Below are positions 1-10,278 of a stretch of 64,000 bases of DNA, in pieces. The stretch is taken from the NCBI GenBank assembly GCA_036186865.1, contig AP025045.1:17597250-17661249 (forward strand), read 5' to 3'. The notes under the pieces were generated by a model. The model worked only from the letters and a program-made list of their open reading frames with translations. It ran no database searches and had not been told where the DNA came from. Source of the DNA: Eustoma russellianum. Its lineage: Eukaryota > Streptophyta > Magnoliopsida > Gentianales > Gentianaceae. The number at the start of each line of letters is the position of its first letter. Positions within the stretch are counted from its first letter, which is position 1. Both the position numbers and the translations under genes were made by a program.

Positions 1-2105
1 TTGTGGGCGAAAGCCGTAAATTATGCATGCTACATAGTGAATCGCTTATCCATTAGAAAGAAAATAAATAAGACGCCTTATGAGATACTAAATGATCGCA
101 TGCCTAAAATTGACTATTTTCGTGTGTTTGGATGCAAATGTTTTGTTGTAAATACAAAAGATAATTTAGATAAATTTGAATCAAAATTAATTGAATGCAT
201 CTTTGTTGGATATTCTGTAAATTCAAAAGCATATAGATGTTATGATCCTCTCACTAGACAAATGATAGAATCTATTCATGTGAAGTTTAATGAATTTGGT
301 GAGATTGATAAAGATAAAGAATATGATGATGATTTTGAATTGAAACCCGTTTTGAATGATGATGATGGCACGTTTGATATGCATGATATGCATGATACAC
401 TAGAAATGCATGATCACATAGAAATGCATGATAACATAGAAAATAATAAACCAAGATGGCATAGAGATCACCCACATGATCTCATTATAGGTGACATCAC
501 TCACGGTGTGCGACCACGTAAAAGAATAACTTCGGATGAAATAAATCAATTTCATGCTATGATTTCCGAAATTGAACCCAAAAATGTGCATGATGCTTTG
601 AGTGATTCTTCTTGGATTGATGCTATGCATGACGAACTTAATCAATTTGTTAGAAATGACGTATGGGATTTAGTGCCACAACCACAAGATAAGACCATAA
701 TAGGCACAAAGTGGGTGTTTAGAAATAAAATGAATCAAGAAGGAAAAGTTGTTAGAAATAAAGCTAGGCTTGTAGCACAAGGCTATAATCAAGAAGAAGG
801 AATTGACTATGATGAAACATTAGCACCCATAGCACGATTAGAAGCTATACGACTTTTACTTGCCATTGCTTGCATGACAGATTTTAAACTCTATCAAGTG
901 GACGTGAAAAGTGCATTCCTAAATGGATTCATACAAGAAGAGGTATACGTGAAACAACCACCCGGTTTTGAAGATTTGAAACATCCCGATCACGTGTGCA
1001 AACTAAAGAAGGCACTATACAGACTAAAGCAAGAACCTAGATCATGGTATGATCGTTTTGCTAATTTCCTTTTAGAAAATGGTTTTAAACGTGGTACTAT
1101 AGATAGTACATTATTTTTGAAACAAGATAAATCGGATTTACTTATTATTCAAATTTACGTTGATGACATTATTTTCGGATCTACTTCTCATAAACTTGTT
1201 GAAGTTTTGAAAATTGCATGAAATCTGAATTTGAAATGTCTATAGTTGGCGAATTGAACTATTTTTTTGGCTTGCAGATTAAACCAACGAGTAAAGGTAT
1301 TCATATAAGCCAAGCTAAATATGTAAATGACAAGATTAAAAAGTTCAATTTTGAGAATTTAAAACCATCCCCCACCCCTATGAGTGTTACTACTAAATTA
1401 GATAAGGATGAACATGGTAAAGACTTTGATAATGCCTTATATAGATCTATGATTGGCTCTTTACTATATCTTACTGCTAGTAGGCCTGATATCATGTTCA
1501 GTGTATGCATGTGTGCATGTTTTCAAAGTCAACCTAAGGTGTCTCACTATAAAGCTGTAAAAAGAATATTCCGCTATATTAAGCACACACCCACCTTAGG
1601 CATTTGGTATGATAAAGATTGTGAATTTAACTTACATGCCTATACTGATGCAGATTACGGTGGATGTAAAATAGATAGAAAAAGCACTAGTGGCACTTGC
1701 CAATTTATAGGAAACTCTCTTATTTCATGGTTTTCCAAAAAGCAATCAAGCGTAGCTTTATCCACTACTGAAGCTGAGTACATGTCACTCAGTTTGTGTT
1801 GCACACAATTACTATGGATAAAACAATAACTTTCGGACTTTGGAATTACCGTAAATAAAATTCTTATATATTGTGATAGTATGAGTGCAATTAACCTATC
1901 TAAGAATCCCGTGTTACATTCTAAGGCCAAGCACATAGAAGTACGCTACCACTTTCTTCGTGATCACGTAAATAATGGTGATATTGTCATAGATCACGTA
2001 CGCACAGAGGCACAAGTGTTGGATATCTTCATTAAAGCCTTAAATCAAGCCACGTACGAAAATCTTCGTTCTAAATTAGGCATGATTTCTGCTGATTTGA
2101 TTTGA
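1..2105 (+). pseudogene. copia pol fragment: integrase C-terminus, reverse transcriptase, RNase H
   Basis: The polyprotein makes cDNA and integrates it. The reading frame starts in the integrase C-terminal part (NRLSIRKKINKTPYEIL, GYSVNSKAYRCYDP). A charged linker with MHD repeats follows at about residues 120-148. The RT then runs from about residue 195 (DALSDSSWIDAM) and has the catalytic YVDD at about 1159. A frameshift near 1205 ends the first frame with TGA at 1219-1221; RT and RNase H continue in another frame from 1218 (ASRPDIMFSV, then YTDADYGG and STTEAEYMS for RNase H). An in-frame TAA at 1827-1829 interrupts the frame, which then continues (YCDSMSAINLSKN) to a TGA at 2103-2105. At least two breaks make it a pseudogene. 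The opening TTG is not a real start. Confidence 0.9.
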
Positions 2106-2150
2106 TTCTCTTTCCATATTTACAAGAATATTTTGATTGACTTTCCAAAA

Positions 2151-2315
2151 TAAAGGGGGAGAGAAAGCATGATTTAAGGGGGAGAGAGATACTGATTAAG
2201 GGGGAACGATTTGAAATTTGAAATTCAAAATTTGAATTTATGCGTGATTGAAGGGGAGCGATAAGATTTAAATCATGATTATAGGTCATTTTGAAAATCA
2301 TCAAAAGGGGGAGAT
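2151..2315 (+). other. serial polypurine tracts of copia 1
   Basis: Five GGGGGA or GGGGAG-type runs occur at about 2155, 2178, 2200, 2253 and 2307. The last (2303-2314, AAAAGGGGGAGA) abuts the LTR start TGTAG and is the likely plus-strand primer. The upstream runs look like duplicated or decoy tracts. Confidence 0.7.
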
Positions 2316-5300
2316 TGTAGAGAAAAAGGGGTTTGAGTGTTTTCAAAATACATGATTTAAACGTGTGCATGACATATTGCATATAACTTGCTTTATATAG
2401 TTCATATATAATGTTGCCGTACTAACGAGCCATGAAGCTTTAAAGCTTACATCAAATGGCAAACATGTGTTGTGTTTGAACTATTTTCAGGTGCCACCAC
2501 TAATGAACTAAACTAGTTCATTAAGTGAAGTACTTAGTTAATTAAACTAAGTAGTTCATTCAAGGAAGCAACATTTGGACAAGGCATAAAAGCAACATGG
2601 TGAAGAAAGGAAAGTCTTCCACTCTCCTCCCCACACTTATGGCACGCGTATATATACATATATATATATATACAAATTTTTTGAAAAAGGCACATACACA
2701 CATATTCCAACGTACTACCGACACGTTATATATTTTACGTACGTACGTTAACGTCACACAACCATAATTAACTCATATTTATAAGTATATTTAGGTCTTA
2801 TATCATATGATATAAGTCATGGTGATGGCAAATTAAATACGACACGTTAAAAGGTTCTAAACCGAAAATTGTCGTATCGGGCGCATACCGAAACTTCGCC
2901 AACGTGTCACGTACTTGACATACATAGATGGCCAGCCCCTACACCTCAAAGATATCCATAAAGTTTCGTGGGTATGATGATATTTACAGCCATAAAATTA
3001 TTCCATGTTGGCACACACAAATCACCCCACATTAAGGCCAAATTGTGGAGATTCCAATTTCAATTTTGTCACATGGGTAAGGCGCCACTTTAAGATCAGC
3101 TAAGTGCTGAATATTAAAGTTTAATTTATGTATATTTTGTGTAACATAATATATATAACATGTGCAAAAATTTGGAATTTAATTAGAGAAAAATCGGGTA
3201 ATCGATAAACGTCAAAAATTCGGTTTTCTACGTACACAACACATGGAACTTTTTGGCACATCCTACAACATGTATCTAGACACTTTTTACATATTTTATA
3301 CATCTTAAAGTGTTCTATAAAATTCAATTATGGGCTGATTGGGATATACCATGTGTGTATTATTAAATGTGCACTATTTTACAAAGTTTGCAAAAATAAA
3401 ATTCAGCACATGCACAATATGTGTTTTACACGCCTAAAACAGCTGATTTGGAGCCCATGTGGAGCCTTGTTGGCATATTGATTGGTTAAGAATGAAGCAT
3501 ACAATGTTGATGACACAAAGGAAGGAGCTACACAAGGTAACATTTCAAACTTATGTCACATTTGTAACACATGCTGAAAATTTCAGCATGTGCTAATAGG
3601 CTGGCCGAATTCTACACCATTATGAGCCATATTTTGTGTCTTGATTAAGGTGGATTAATTAGAAGACAATTTGGAAGTGTTTTAAATATTTTATGGAATA
3701 AAGAAAGTGATATTCTTGAATATCACACATGCTGAAAATTTCAGCATGTGTGTAATGTATCTTGGCCGTTTTTGAGGCCTTATTAGTGTCTAATTTTTAT
3801 TCCATAAAAGATGAGAATATTGTATACTAAATGGTGATTGAATTCTTGGATTAAATCAAAGTAAACTTGGAAATTTTTTGAATAAGAAGCAAGTGTAACA
3901 CATGCTGAAATTTCAGCATGTGCATGAGCATTATGACCGATTTTTGCTTCCTTCTTGGAGAAATATTGTCTTGCTTAATTTATGTGATGATCTTGGAAGT
4001 TATGGTAACTATTTTATGATGATTTTGTCACATGTTTTAAGTGGTATTCTCAGATTTTCCTAGTCATCAAGTGATGACAACATCCAACCAATCAATGAGT
4101 GCCAAGTAAGCAAGAGCTTAATGATCATCCAATGAGGAGATGCCAAGTAAGCAAAGACATGTCACAATGATGCCACATATTCTCCCAAGGACTTAGAAGA
4201 TAATTTTCAAGAGGAGTAAAAGCACCAAGGGGGGCGGCCAACACATGTTAAAAGGGAAGGAAGAAGAACAAAACAAAAACAAGAACAAGCATTGCAATCT
4301 TGAAGCATCAAAAACGTTCTAGCCTTCTTCTTCTACACTCTCTTTCTTTCTTCTTCCTAAAAGCCTATTGTACTTACATTCATATACTTGAATAGGCTTT
4401 ATCTAGACCACCACATATTCTTTTATCATTGTAAAAGATTGATCAAGGTGTGATCGATCTTCAACTTGCAAGGTGGTGGTGTTCGTGTGCATTGTATTCA
4501 TCATACAAGGTTTCTAAAGGGTTGGAGTTGGTGTGTAACTCCATCAACCATGTGGTAAGGTGTTTTTGTGTTGTGTGATTAGTGTGAACCGAGGAAGGTG
4601 TCTTCAAAGACTGGAGTAGGTTGTTTATAACCGAACCAGTATAAAATTCTTGGTGTCATTTACTTTCAGCATCTACTTTCAGTTTCAACACTGTTTATCA
4701 TTCTTGATCACGTTCGTAAAAATAGTAAACGGATTTCAAAAATTACGAAACTTTCAAGAAACATAACCAAACGTTTTAAGGTTTTGTTGGCACAAGTTTC
4801 AACCCTTTTGGATAAGTATAAGTCACCCAAACGTTCAAAGATCTGAGACTAGTGCAGTCTGATTTTCAGGCGTACAAAGGTTGAAACTTTGATCGTATTT
4901 GACTAACTTCCCAAAAGAAGTTTTCAAAAATGTTTCAACCCATTTAAATACAACTTATACGGGTTAATGGTTAAAATTTCAGAGCATTTGGAGGTACGTA
5001 CAAATAGGAATTAATTTTTCAAATCAGTCTACCGTTTCTGGCAGATTCGCGTAATCTGACCACCAACGATTTTTGAAGGGGTTAAAGGTTGAATTTAAAT
5101 CGGAAATGTTTATGAGACACTCATAACATCTGAGGCTAAGTTCTATCAAAATTTCAGAATTTTTGAAGACCTGCAACCTTGTTTTAAAAACGTTTTAAAA
5201 CTGGTCCTGAAAACAGAAACTTTTTTCAAAAGTTGAGTTCTTGGTTCAAAACTATTTTAAAAACCACACTTTCCGCACCAACTATTCAACTCCCCCTTTC

Positions 5301-5324
5301 TAGTCGTGCCTTGCAGATCCTACA
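2316..5324 (+). repeat. 3' LTR of copia 1 (about 3.0 kb)
   Basis: It begins TGTAG directly after a purine tract and ends CTACA, giving a 5 bp inverted terminal repeat; the right boundary is inferred from that symmetry. It has no coding sequence. It holds TA-rich stretches (2648-2673), a perfect 20 bp palindrome (2797-2816), a family of diverged 160-170 bp units each with a long palindrome (3400-3930), a repeated TGCCAAGTAAGCAAAGA-like motif near 4098 and 4140, and a pyrimidine-rich stretch at 4320-4360 that may lie in the transcribed leader. Without the 5' LTR the length cannot be confirmed. Confidence 0.65.
3568..3922. repeat. three copies of a 24-25 bp palindrome in the copia 1 LTR
   Basis: At 3568-3592, 3726-3750 and 3899-3922 the arms CACATGCTGAAA and TTTCAGCATGTG face each other. 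The first two have one central base; the third is a perfect 24 bp palindrome. Spacing is 158 and 173 bp. Each copy is followed within about 50 bp by a related TGGCCGA or TGACCGA-type stretch, so the palindromes mark degenerate tandem units. A half-related motif (TTCAGCACATGCAC) lies near 3403. Confidence 0.9.
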
Positions 5325-6172
5325 TGTTGTAGTGTACTATTTAAGGAAGGCATCGTTAGTGGAGTTCAATTGTTGAGCTATGCATGATGGATTAGCATGT
5401 TCTGAGGGATCATGAATTTGTGAGCTTTGATTTGTTCAGGGATTTAGTTAGCTTATTGTGAACCACGTCTTATTGGTAATTGATTTGGAGGAAAAAAATA
5501 GTTTAGGTCAATCCTTAAAAAATTAAGAGATGAATATTTTGTTGTCTTTAATTTAATAATTAATGTTTTAAATTCATAAGTTAGAAATAACACTTTAAAA
5601 AAATGTGTGATCCAATTGAAGTAGGGTACAACAGAGTGATGCACTAAGGACGTGGTGTACTAGAATGCCCAATGTTGCTTGAGTTATATGGTAGGCAACG
5701 CTAAGTTGGCAACACCTTGAGTTGAATGGTATCATAATGACGAGTTACGATTGAGATGTGGGTTTAATGTTATACATGGAATTGAGACCACAACTAGTTA
5801 GAAGCAAAGAACAAACGATACTACTATATGATGTAGTAAATATATGGTTTATCTTAAACGTACTAAGATCTCATTGGCATTTTAAGGAAATAAGTTACAA
5901 TTGAAATAAATGAGGAGTTAGATGATCTAAACACTTGATCAATAGGATCTGTCATAGGAATGTTTAATTGTACAATACAACTACATAAGTTCTACAATAT
6001 ATCTTTAGTAACATAAATTATCCCTGAGATAAATAATGTCCTAGCGGCAAGGTCGACAAGACAACTAATGGATGATAGTGAGTGTATAGAATATGTTCAA
6101 CCTTATCAAGGTGTTAGTAGCAAATAGAAAATGACTGCTAAGAATACAAGTTTCGAGGATGAAACTTTTTGT
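5325..6172 (+). other. degraded gypsy 3' internal region, no gene seen
   Basis: This AT-rich stretch has no reading frame worth reporting and no recognisable domain. Its last 30 bases (GTTTCGAGGATGAAACTTTT) match the conserved end of chromovirus internal regions just before the PPT, so I read it as the tail of the gypsy element whose LTR follows. Confidence 0.5.
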
Positions 6173-6185
6173 AAGGGGGGTAGGA
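6173..6185 (+). other. polypurine tract of gypsy remnant
   Basis: TAAGGGGGGTAGGA directly precedes the LTR start TGTTAGGACC, in the arrangement typical of Tekay/Del-like chromoviruses. Confidence 0.8.
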
Positions 6186-8671
6186 TGTTAGGACCGAAAA
6201 AAATAAATAAAGAAAAATAATTAAGCAATTATGTGGGTGTGTGTGTGATAGTGTATGACGATATTAATGGGGATACGGGAGGGGGAATTAGTTTATTAGG
6301 ATTTAAAGTTCAAAAGGAAAAAAAATAAAATAATAATAATTAACTTCCTAAATCTAAGCCATAACCCCTCTCCCCCTTAATTTCCGCCTTACCTAAATAA
6401 AAAACCTCCAATCCCCAATTTTTTCCACCATTCGGCAGCCTTATGGGCGACAAAAGAAAAAAAAGGGTAAGAGGAGGGGAAGTTCCGGCAGCAAGCAGTA
6501 GAGGCAATAGGAGAAGAGAAAAAGAGAAAAGAGAGAGAGAAAGAGAAGAGGGAAGGAGAAAAAGAGAGGCTAAGCACACCGCACCAAATCCAACCACTTC
6601 ATCTGGGAAATTCTCCGATTGACAGGTAGGTTACCCTCCCCTCTGTCGGATTGCTTTGGATTCCCTCGCATTCTGTATTAGGATTGTTAGTTTATCACTG
6701 TATGTTTATACTTTATGTTTTTATCCTTGAATCTTTATGTTTTGGTGTGAAAACTGTATGAATGGCCTTAGATATAGATCACATAGTATGAAAATAAGCC
6801 GGAAGGGGTTCAGTTCATTGAACACCACGCCTGGAGGCGACGCATGTAGCACACGCGCTGCGGCCCACGCACGCCCATGAGTGCGCTGAGGTTTTCAGTG
6901 GAGTTAGGTAGAAGGCGTTAAACGGAGTCCAATGTAATTGGTTTGGGACAAATCAGGGTTAAAATGAAAAAGTTATGGATTTTTGAATAAATATAGAAAT
7001 TAATTAAGAAAAGTAATAAATTAAAGAGGAAAAAAACACAGGCCAACCTGCCTCAGCCACGGCAGACCGGCCCCCAACCGCAGCAGGCCGGGTTATGCGG
7101 CCCAGATTTCCAGAAATATATATTAAAAAAGTAAAAGGTTGAGGCGGGCAAGAGGCTTGCAGGCCGGCTGCAGCCTTTGCTGGCCGAACCTGCTGGACAG
7201 GCCCAAAATGTAACAGAATTTTAAAAAAACAAAATGTGGCCAGCGGCTAGCAGACCGCTGAAAATGATGCGGGCTGGGCTGCATAGGATGGGAGGGGTCG
7301 AAAATATAAAATTAAACAGGCCTGTATTTAAATTTAAATAATAATAATGGGGGATAAGTAAATAAAACAATATAATGATTATAGAAAAATCAGAGTGCAG
7401 CAAATAAAATAAAATAAAATAGAATAAATAACATACACTAATAAATAGATTTAAAAAAAGTTTGAAAATGAAATGGGGGATGGGGCCAAAGAAAAAAATA
7501 TAAATAAATAAATATATATCTATAAATACATACTTAATCTAATTTGATATTAATAATGTTTTATCATAGAAAAATTTTGAAACCCATTAAATAAAATAAG
7601 ATAAAAGAAATAAAAATAGTAGGGGAAGATTAAAATATTTAAATAAAAGATTAAAGCGAGTGAAAGCCTAGGAAAAATAAAATAAAGTGTAGAAACCTAA
7701 AATAAAGTCTAGAAAGATAAAATAATGGTAAAAGATAAAATACAGTAACAAACCCCATGCAACATAGGGTAATTACGGAATATAGGTAATACGCAACATA
7801 GGAGAAACAGAAGTGTTCAAGTGTGGCGCATTCATGGTACGAGCATTGCATTTGCCTATGAGATGTGCGGTCCTACGGGACATGTGGCCTGAGGAGGCGT
7901 GTGATGGGTGTTGGTAATAATGGTTACCTTCACCTAATAGGACCCGGAACATGCATAACATATCATGGAAAAGAAAAAGCATAACGTGTGGTACTAACTG
8001 ATTGCGTGTGACACGGAGATAGAAGTGCATGCATCATGAAGTTGCATATTGCATTTGTTATTGTTGTGATTATCGATGACCTTGCTATTAAGTTGTTTCA
8101 GTGCTACGTTTTGGGATACGGATCGGGTCGGGTATGTGTTATTTCTTTATTTATGCTTTATTGCTTTATTTATCTTCTTTCTGCTTTATGTGCTTAATTG
8201 TTTACCTGACTCTGTACGTGACAGTCCTTTTCCAGGAGAGACGCGTAACCTACGAGTGACTCGCATCACTCACCCCAACCTCCCCTCCACAGGTGAGCAT
8301 GATTATGAGTCTATATGGTATTGAGGATGTGACAGATTACGCGAGCTGGGAAGAGTGAGCCGGGCTCGAGACGGGATCTTGTTGACCTGAAGCTTGTTTC
8401 TTGGGATAGTCAGATAGACCTCCACTTAGGTTTATTATTGATTTTAGTATTTCATACTTGACTTAGCGGATTTCGTCAAATTTTGCACTCAATTTTATTT
8501 TTGATGGATTGAATTTAATCGAGACGTTTATTTCTTTTATCATCGTTTCTGTGAAAAATTTCTACGTCAGTTCCGACGTGTAAAGAAGTTTGAACGACGC
8601 CTTGTAGTCCTCGTAGCAGGGTACGACAGGTGCACTGTTCCCGAGGCTAAGGCTCGGGGCGGGGCGCTACA
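6186..8671 (+). repeat. 3' LTR of a Ty3/gypsy element (2486 bp)
   Basis: It starts TGTTAGGACCG after a PPT and ends GGGGCGCTACA, the same terminal motif as the minus-strand gypsy LTR at 24141. It carries a GA-rich block (6460-6565), GC-rich direct and inverted GCAGGCCGG/GGCCAGC motifs (7040-7290), and AT-rich sequence (7300-7750). No ORF inside resembles a protein. Sequence right after 8671 is LINE coding sequence, so the element sits in a LINE. No 5' LTR was found upstream. Confidence 0.8.
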
Positions 8672-8870
8672 GTTCCGATGTCTGGCTGTCTATTCATGTG
8701 GAAACTATTCCATTGCGTATTGACAATTGTGGACAACTTGAAAAGATTTTCGCAGGTATTCCCCACTATTTGTCCTTTTTGCAACCAAGATTCTGCACAA
8801 TTAGATCACGTTTTCCCTCAGTGTGTGGGTGTTAGGGGATTCTGGGGCAGGTTTTCTATGTGGCTGAATG
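8672..8870 (+). pseudogene. LINE C, zf-RVT fragment (part 1)
   Basis: The frame reads WKLFHCVLTIVDNL, then CPFCNQDSAQLDHVFPQC and FWGRF. This is the C-x2-C...H-x-C zinc-binding region that follows the RT in plant L1-type LINEs (zf-RVT). Its left side is cut by the gypsy LTR and its right side by copia 2 at 8871. The LINE resumes at 14200. Confidence 0.75.
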
Positions 8871-9384
8871 TGTTGAAGATGTTGAGCTGATAAGACAGAA
8901 AAGAAGATGCATTGGATCATAGTAGGAGGTTTGTTACACAGGTTGGTTCGGTGGCGTGGAAGGTTGGCAGGTCAGGTGTGCTTAGCACGGTACTTGGCAC
9001 GCTTGGGTCGATACTTAAGATTCGTGGCACGGTTGGCACGGGGGTGAAGCTCAGTTGGCTCAGCAGGCGTGTCTAGCACGCTGCTTGTTCTTAGCACGCT
9101 GGCGGCAGGACTGAAGTTTGGTGCGTGCGTGCCACAGTGGATCAAGGCTTAATCTACACGTGCTGTTTACATTCTAGTTAGTTATATAGCTAGTATAAAT
9201 ACTTAGAATGGTTGTAAATAAGAAGTGTGTAGAAGAAGATACAAAATATCTTCAAAACAATTTTCGTCTTGTATGAGAGTGCACCTTTGGCGCCATTTTA
9301 CAGTCTCTCTCAAATTTGATTAGTTTGATTCGTGATCTCTCTTGCTCATCACTTCATTTTAGTTTGTGAGTTGTTTTTTTAACA
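8871..9384 (+). repeat. 5' LTR of copia 2 (514 bp)
   Basis: It begins TGTTGAAGATGTTGAG and ends TTAACA immediately before the PBS. It aligns to 13713-14199; length differs because the 3' copy lacks short GGCACG-containing segments in a cluster of TTGGCACGG-like repeats (8990-9100). Confidence 0.9.
9194..9201 (+). promoter_or_regulatory. TATA box of copia 2 LTR
   Basis: TATAAATA lies about 190 bp before the LTR end and is repeated at 14009-14016 in the 3' LTR. Position fits a U3 promoter; inferred. Confidence 0.5.
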
Positions 9385-9396
9385 TGGTATCAGAGC
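9385..9396 (+). other. primer binding site of copia 2 (tRNA-iMet)
   Basis: TGGTATCAGAGC abuts the 5' LTR and matches the 3' end of initiator tRNA-Met, the usual copia primer. Confidence 0.9.
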
Positions 9397-9492
9397 TTTG
9401 ATTGTGTGCCATTGATTCTCTGATCAATGTAGCTTGAATTTCTTCTGCAAAATTCGTTCCGTATTCGAGTGGTTCACAATTTCAATTTGATC

Positions 9493-10278
9493 ATGGCAAA
9501 TACAAGCGCTGCTTCCTCCAGTTCTCGTAACAATCATTTGAGCAATGAAAATCAATCAAACAATCCATATTACTTGCATCCAAATGATAATCCCGCGATC
9601 GTACTTGTTCAGCTGCCACTCAATCCACATAACCTTAATTCATGGAGCAGGACTTTCCAAATGGTATTGTTGGTGAAAAATAAGATGTGCTTCATTGATG
9701 GTTCTATGCCAAAACCAGCACAGAATGATCCTCAATTTCAAGCTTGGAGGCAGGTAAACACCATGATCCAGTCATGGATCATGAATTGTGTTTCTCCTTC
9801 GATTGCACAAAGTATTTTGTGGTATGATAATGCGTTAGATGTTTGGAATGATTTAACCATGAGGTATGGTAGTGGTGATACATTTAGATTAGCTTATTTG
9901 CTTTCTGATTTTTATGCTGTGAAGCAAGAGAATCTTAGTGTCAATGATTACTTTACAAAACTGAAAATGCTATGGGAAGAATTGACTGTGCTAAGATCTA
10001 TTCCAAAATGTGATTGTCTCAGATGTACTTGTGATATTACTAGAAAGGTGAATCAGTTTATTGAGAATGATTATGTCATAAAGTTTGTAAAAAGTCTAAA
10101 TGAAGAATTCGATCCTGTGAGATCGCAGGTGTTTGTGATGACGCCAATGCCGGATATCAAAACTGTATTTGCTATGGCTTTGAAGTTTGAAAGAAAGTTA
10201 GTTAACAGTAATACTTCAGTTGGTTTTTCCAATGCCCCGACGGTTTTGATGATTAATAATGATGAACAAGAAAACTAA
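9493..10278 (+). CDS. gag: copia 2 Gag, truncated before the zinc knuckle
   Basis: Capsid protein of the element. The ATG at 9493 gives MANTSAASSSSRNNH; a frame open from 9469 has no better start. NPYYLHPNDNPAIVLV and NPHNLNSWSRTFQ are the N-terminal Retrotran_gag_3-type block, and LSVNDYFTKLKMLWEEL, PKCDCLRCTCD and VRSQVFVMTPMPDI are the UBN2-like capsid block. A stop at 10276-10278 (after DEQEN) cuts the protein to 262 residues. The CCHC knuckle (C-TH-C-GMIW-H-TSDR-C, about 10347-10388) lies downstream in another frame, so RNA binding is lost from this product. The PBS is about 100 bp upstream. Confidence 0.85.
   Translation: MANTSAASSSSRNNHLSNENQSNNPYYLHPNDNPAIVLVQLPLNPHNLNSWSRTFQMVLLVKNKMCFIDGSMPKPAQNDPQFQAWRQVNTMIQSWIMNCVSPSIAQSILWYDNALDVWNDLTMRYGSGDTFRLAYLLSDFYAVKQENLSVNDYFTKLKMLWEELTVLRSIPKCDCLRCTCDITRKVNQFIENDYVIKFVKSLNEEFDPVRSQVFVMTPMPDIKTVFAMALKFERKLVNSNTSVGFSNAPTVLMINNDEQEN

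Larger units (their letters stand above)
1..5324 (+). mobile_element. Ty1/copia retrotransposon 1, 3' half (SIRE-like)
   Basis: The window opens inside the integrase of a Ty1/copia element that continues through RT and RNase H to a series of purine tracts and a 3' LTR. The 5' half lies outside the window. Lineage is inferred: the RNKMNQEGK, GYNQEEGIDYDET and SKNPVLHSKAKHIE motifs and the long LTR resemble the SIRE/Maximus group. No env-like ORF lies between RNase H and the LTR. The last LTR bases CTACA mirror the first TGTAG. Confidence 0.85.

Noticed and set aside
2560..2757. 65-codon minus-strand frame
   Set aside because: Spans a TA microsatellite in the LTR; no domain or start context.
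6340..6597. 85-codon minus-strand Leu/Ser-rich frame
   Set aside because: Product of the GA-rich tract in the gypsy LTR; low complexity, no domain.
6186..8671. Solo LTR
   Set aside because: A PPT and chromovirus-like 3' end precede it directly, so it is a 3' LTR with some internal sequence left.
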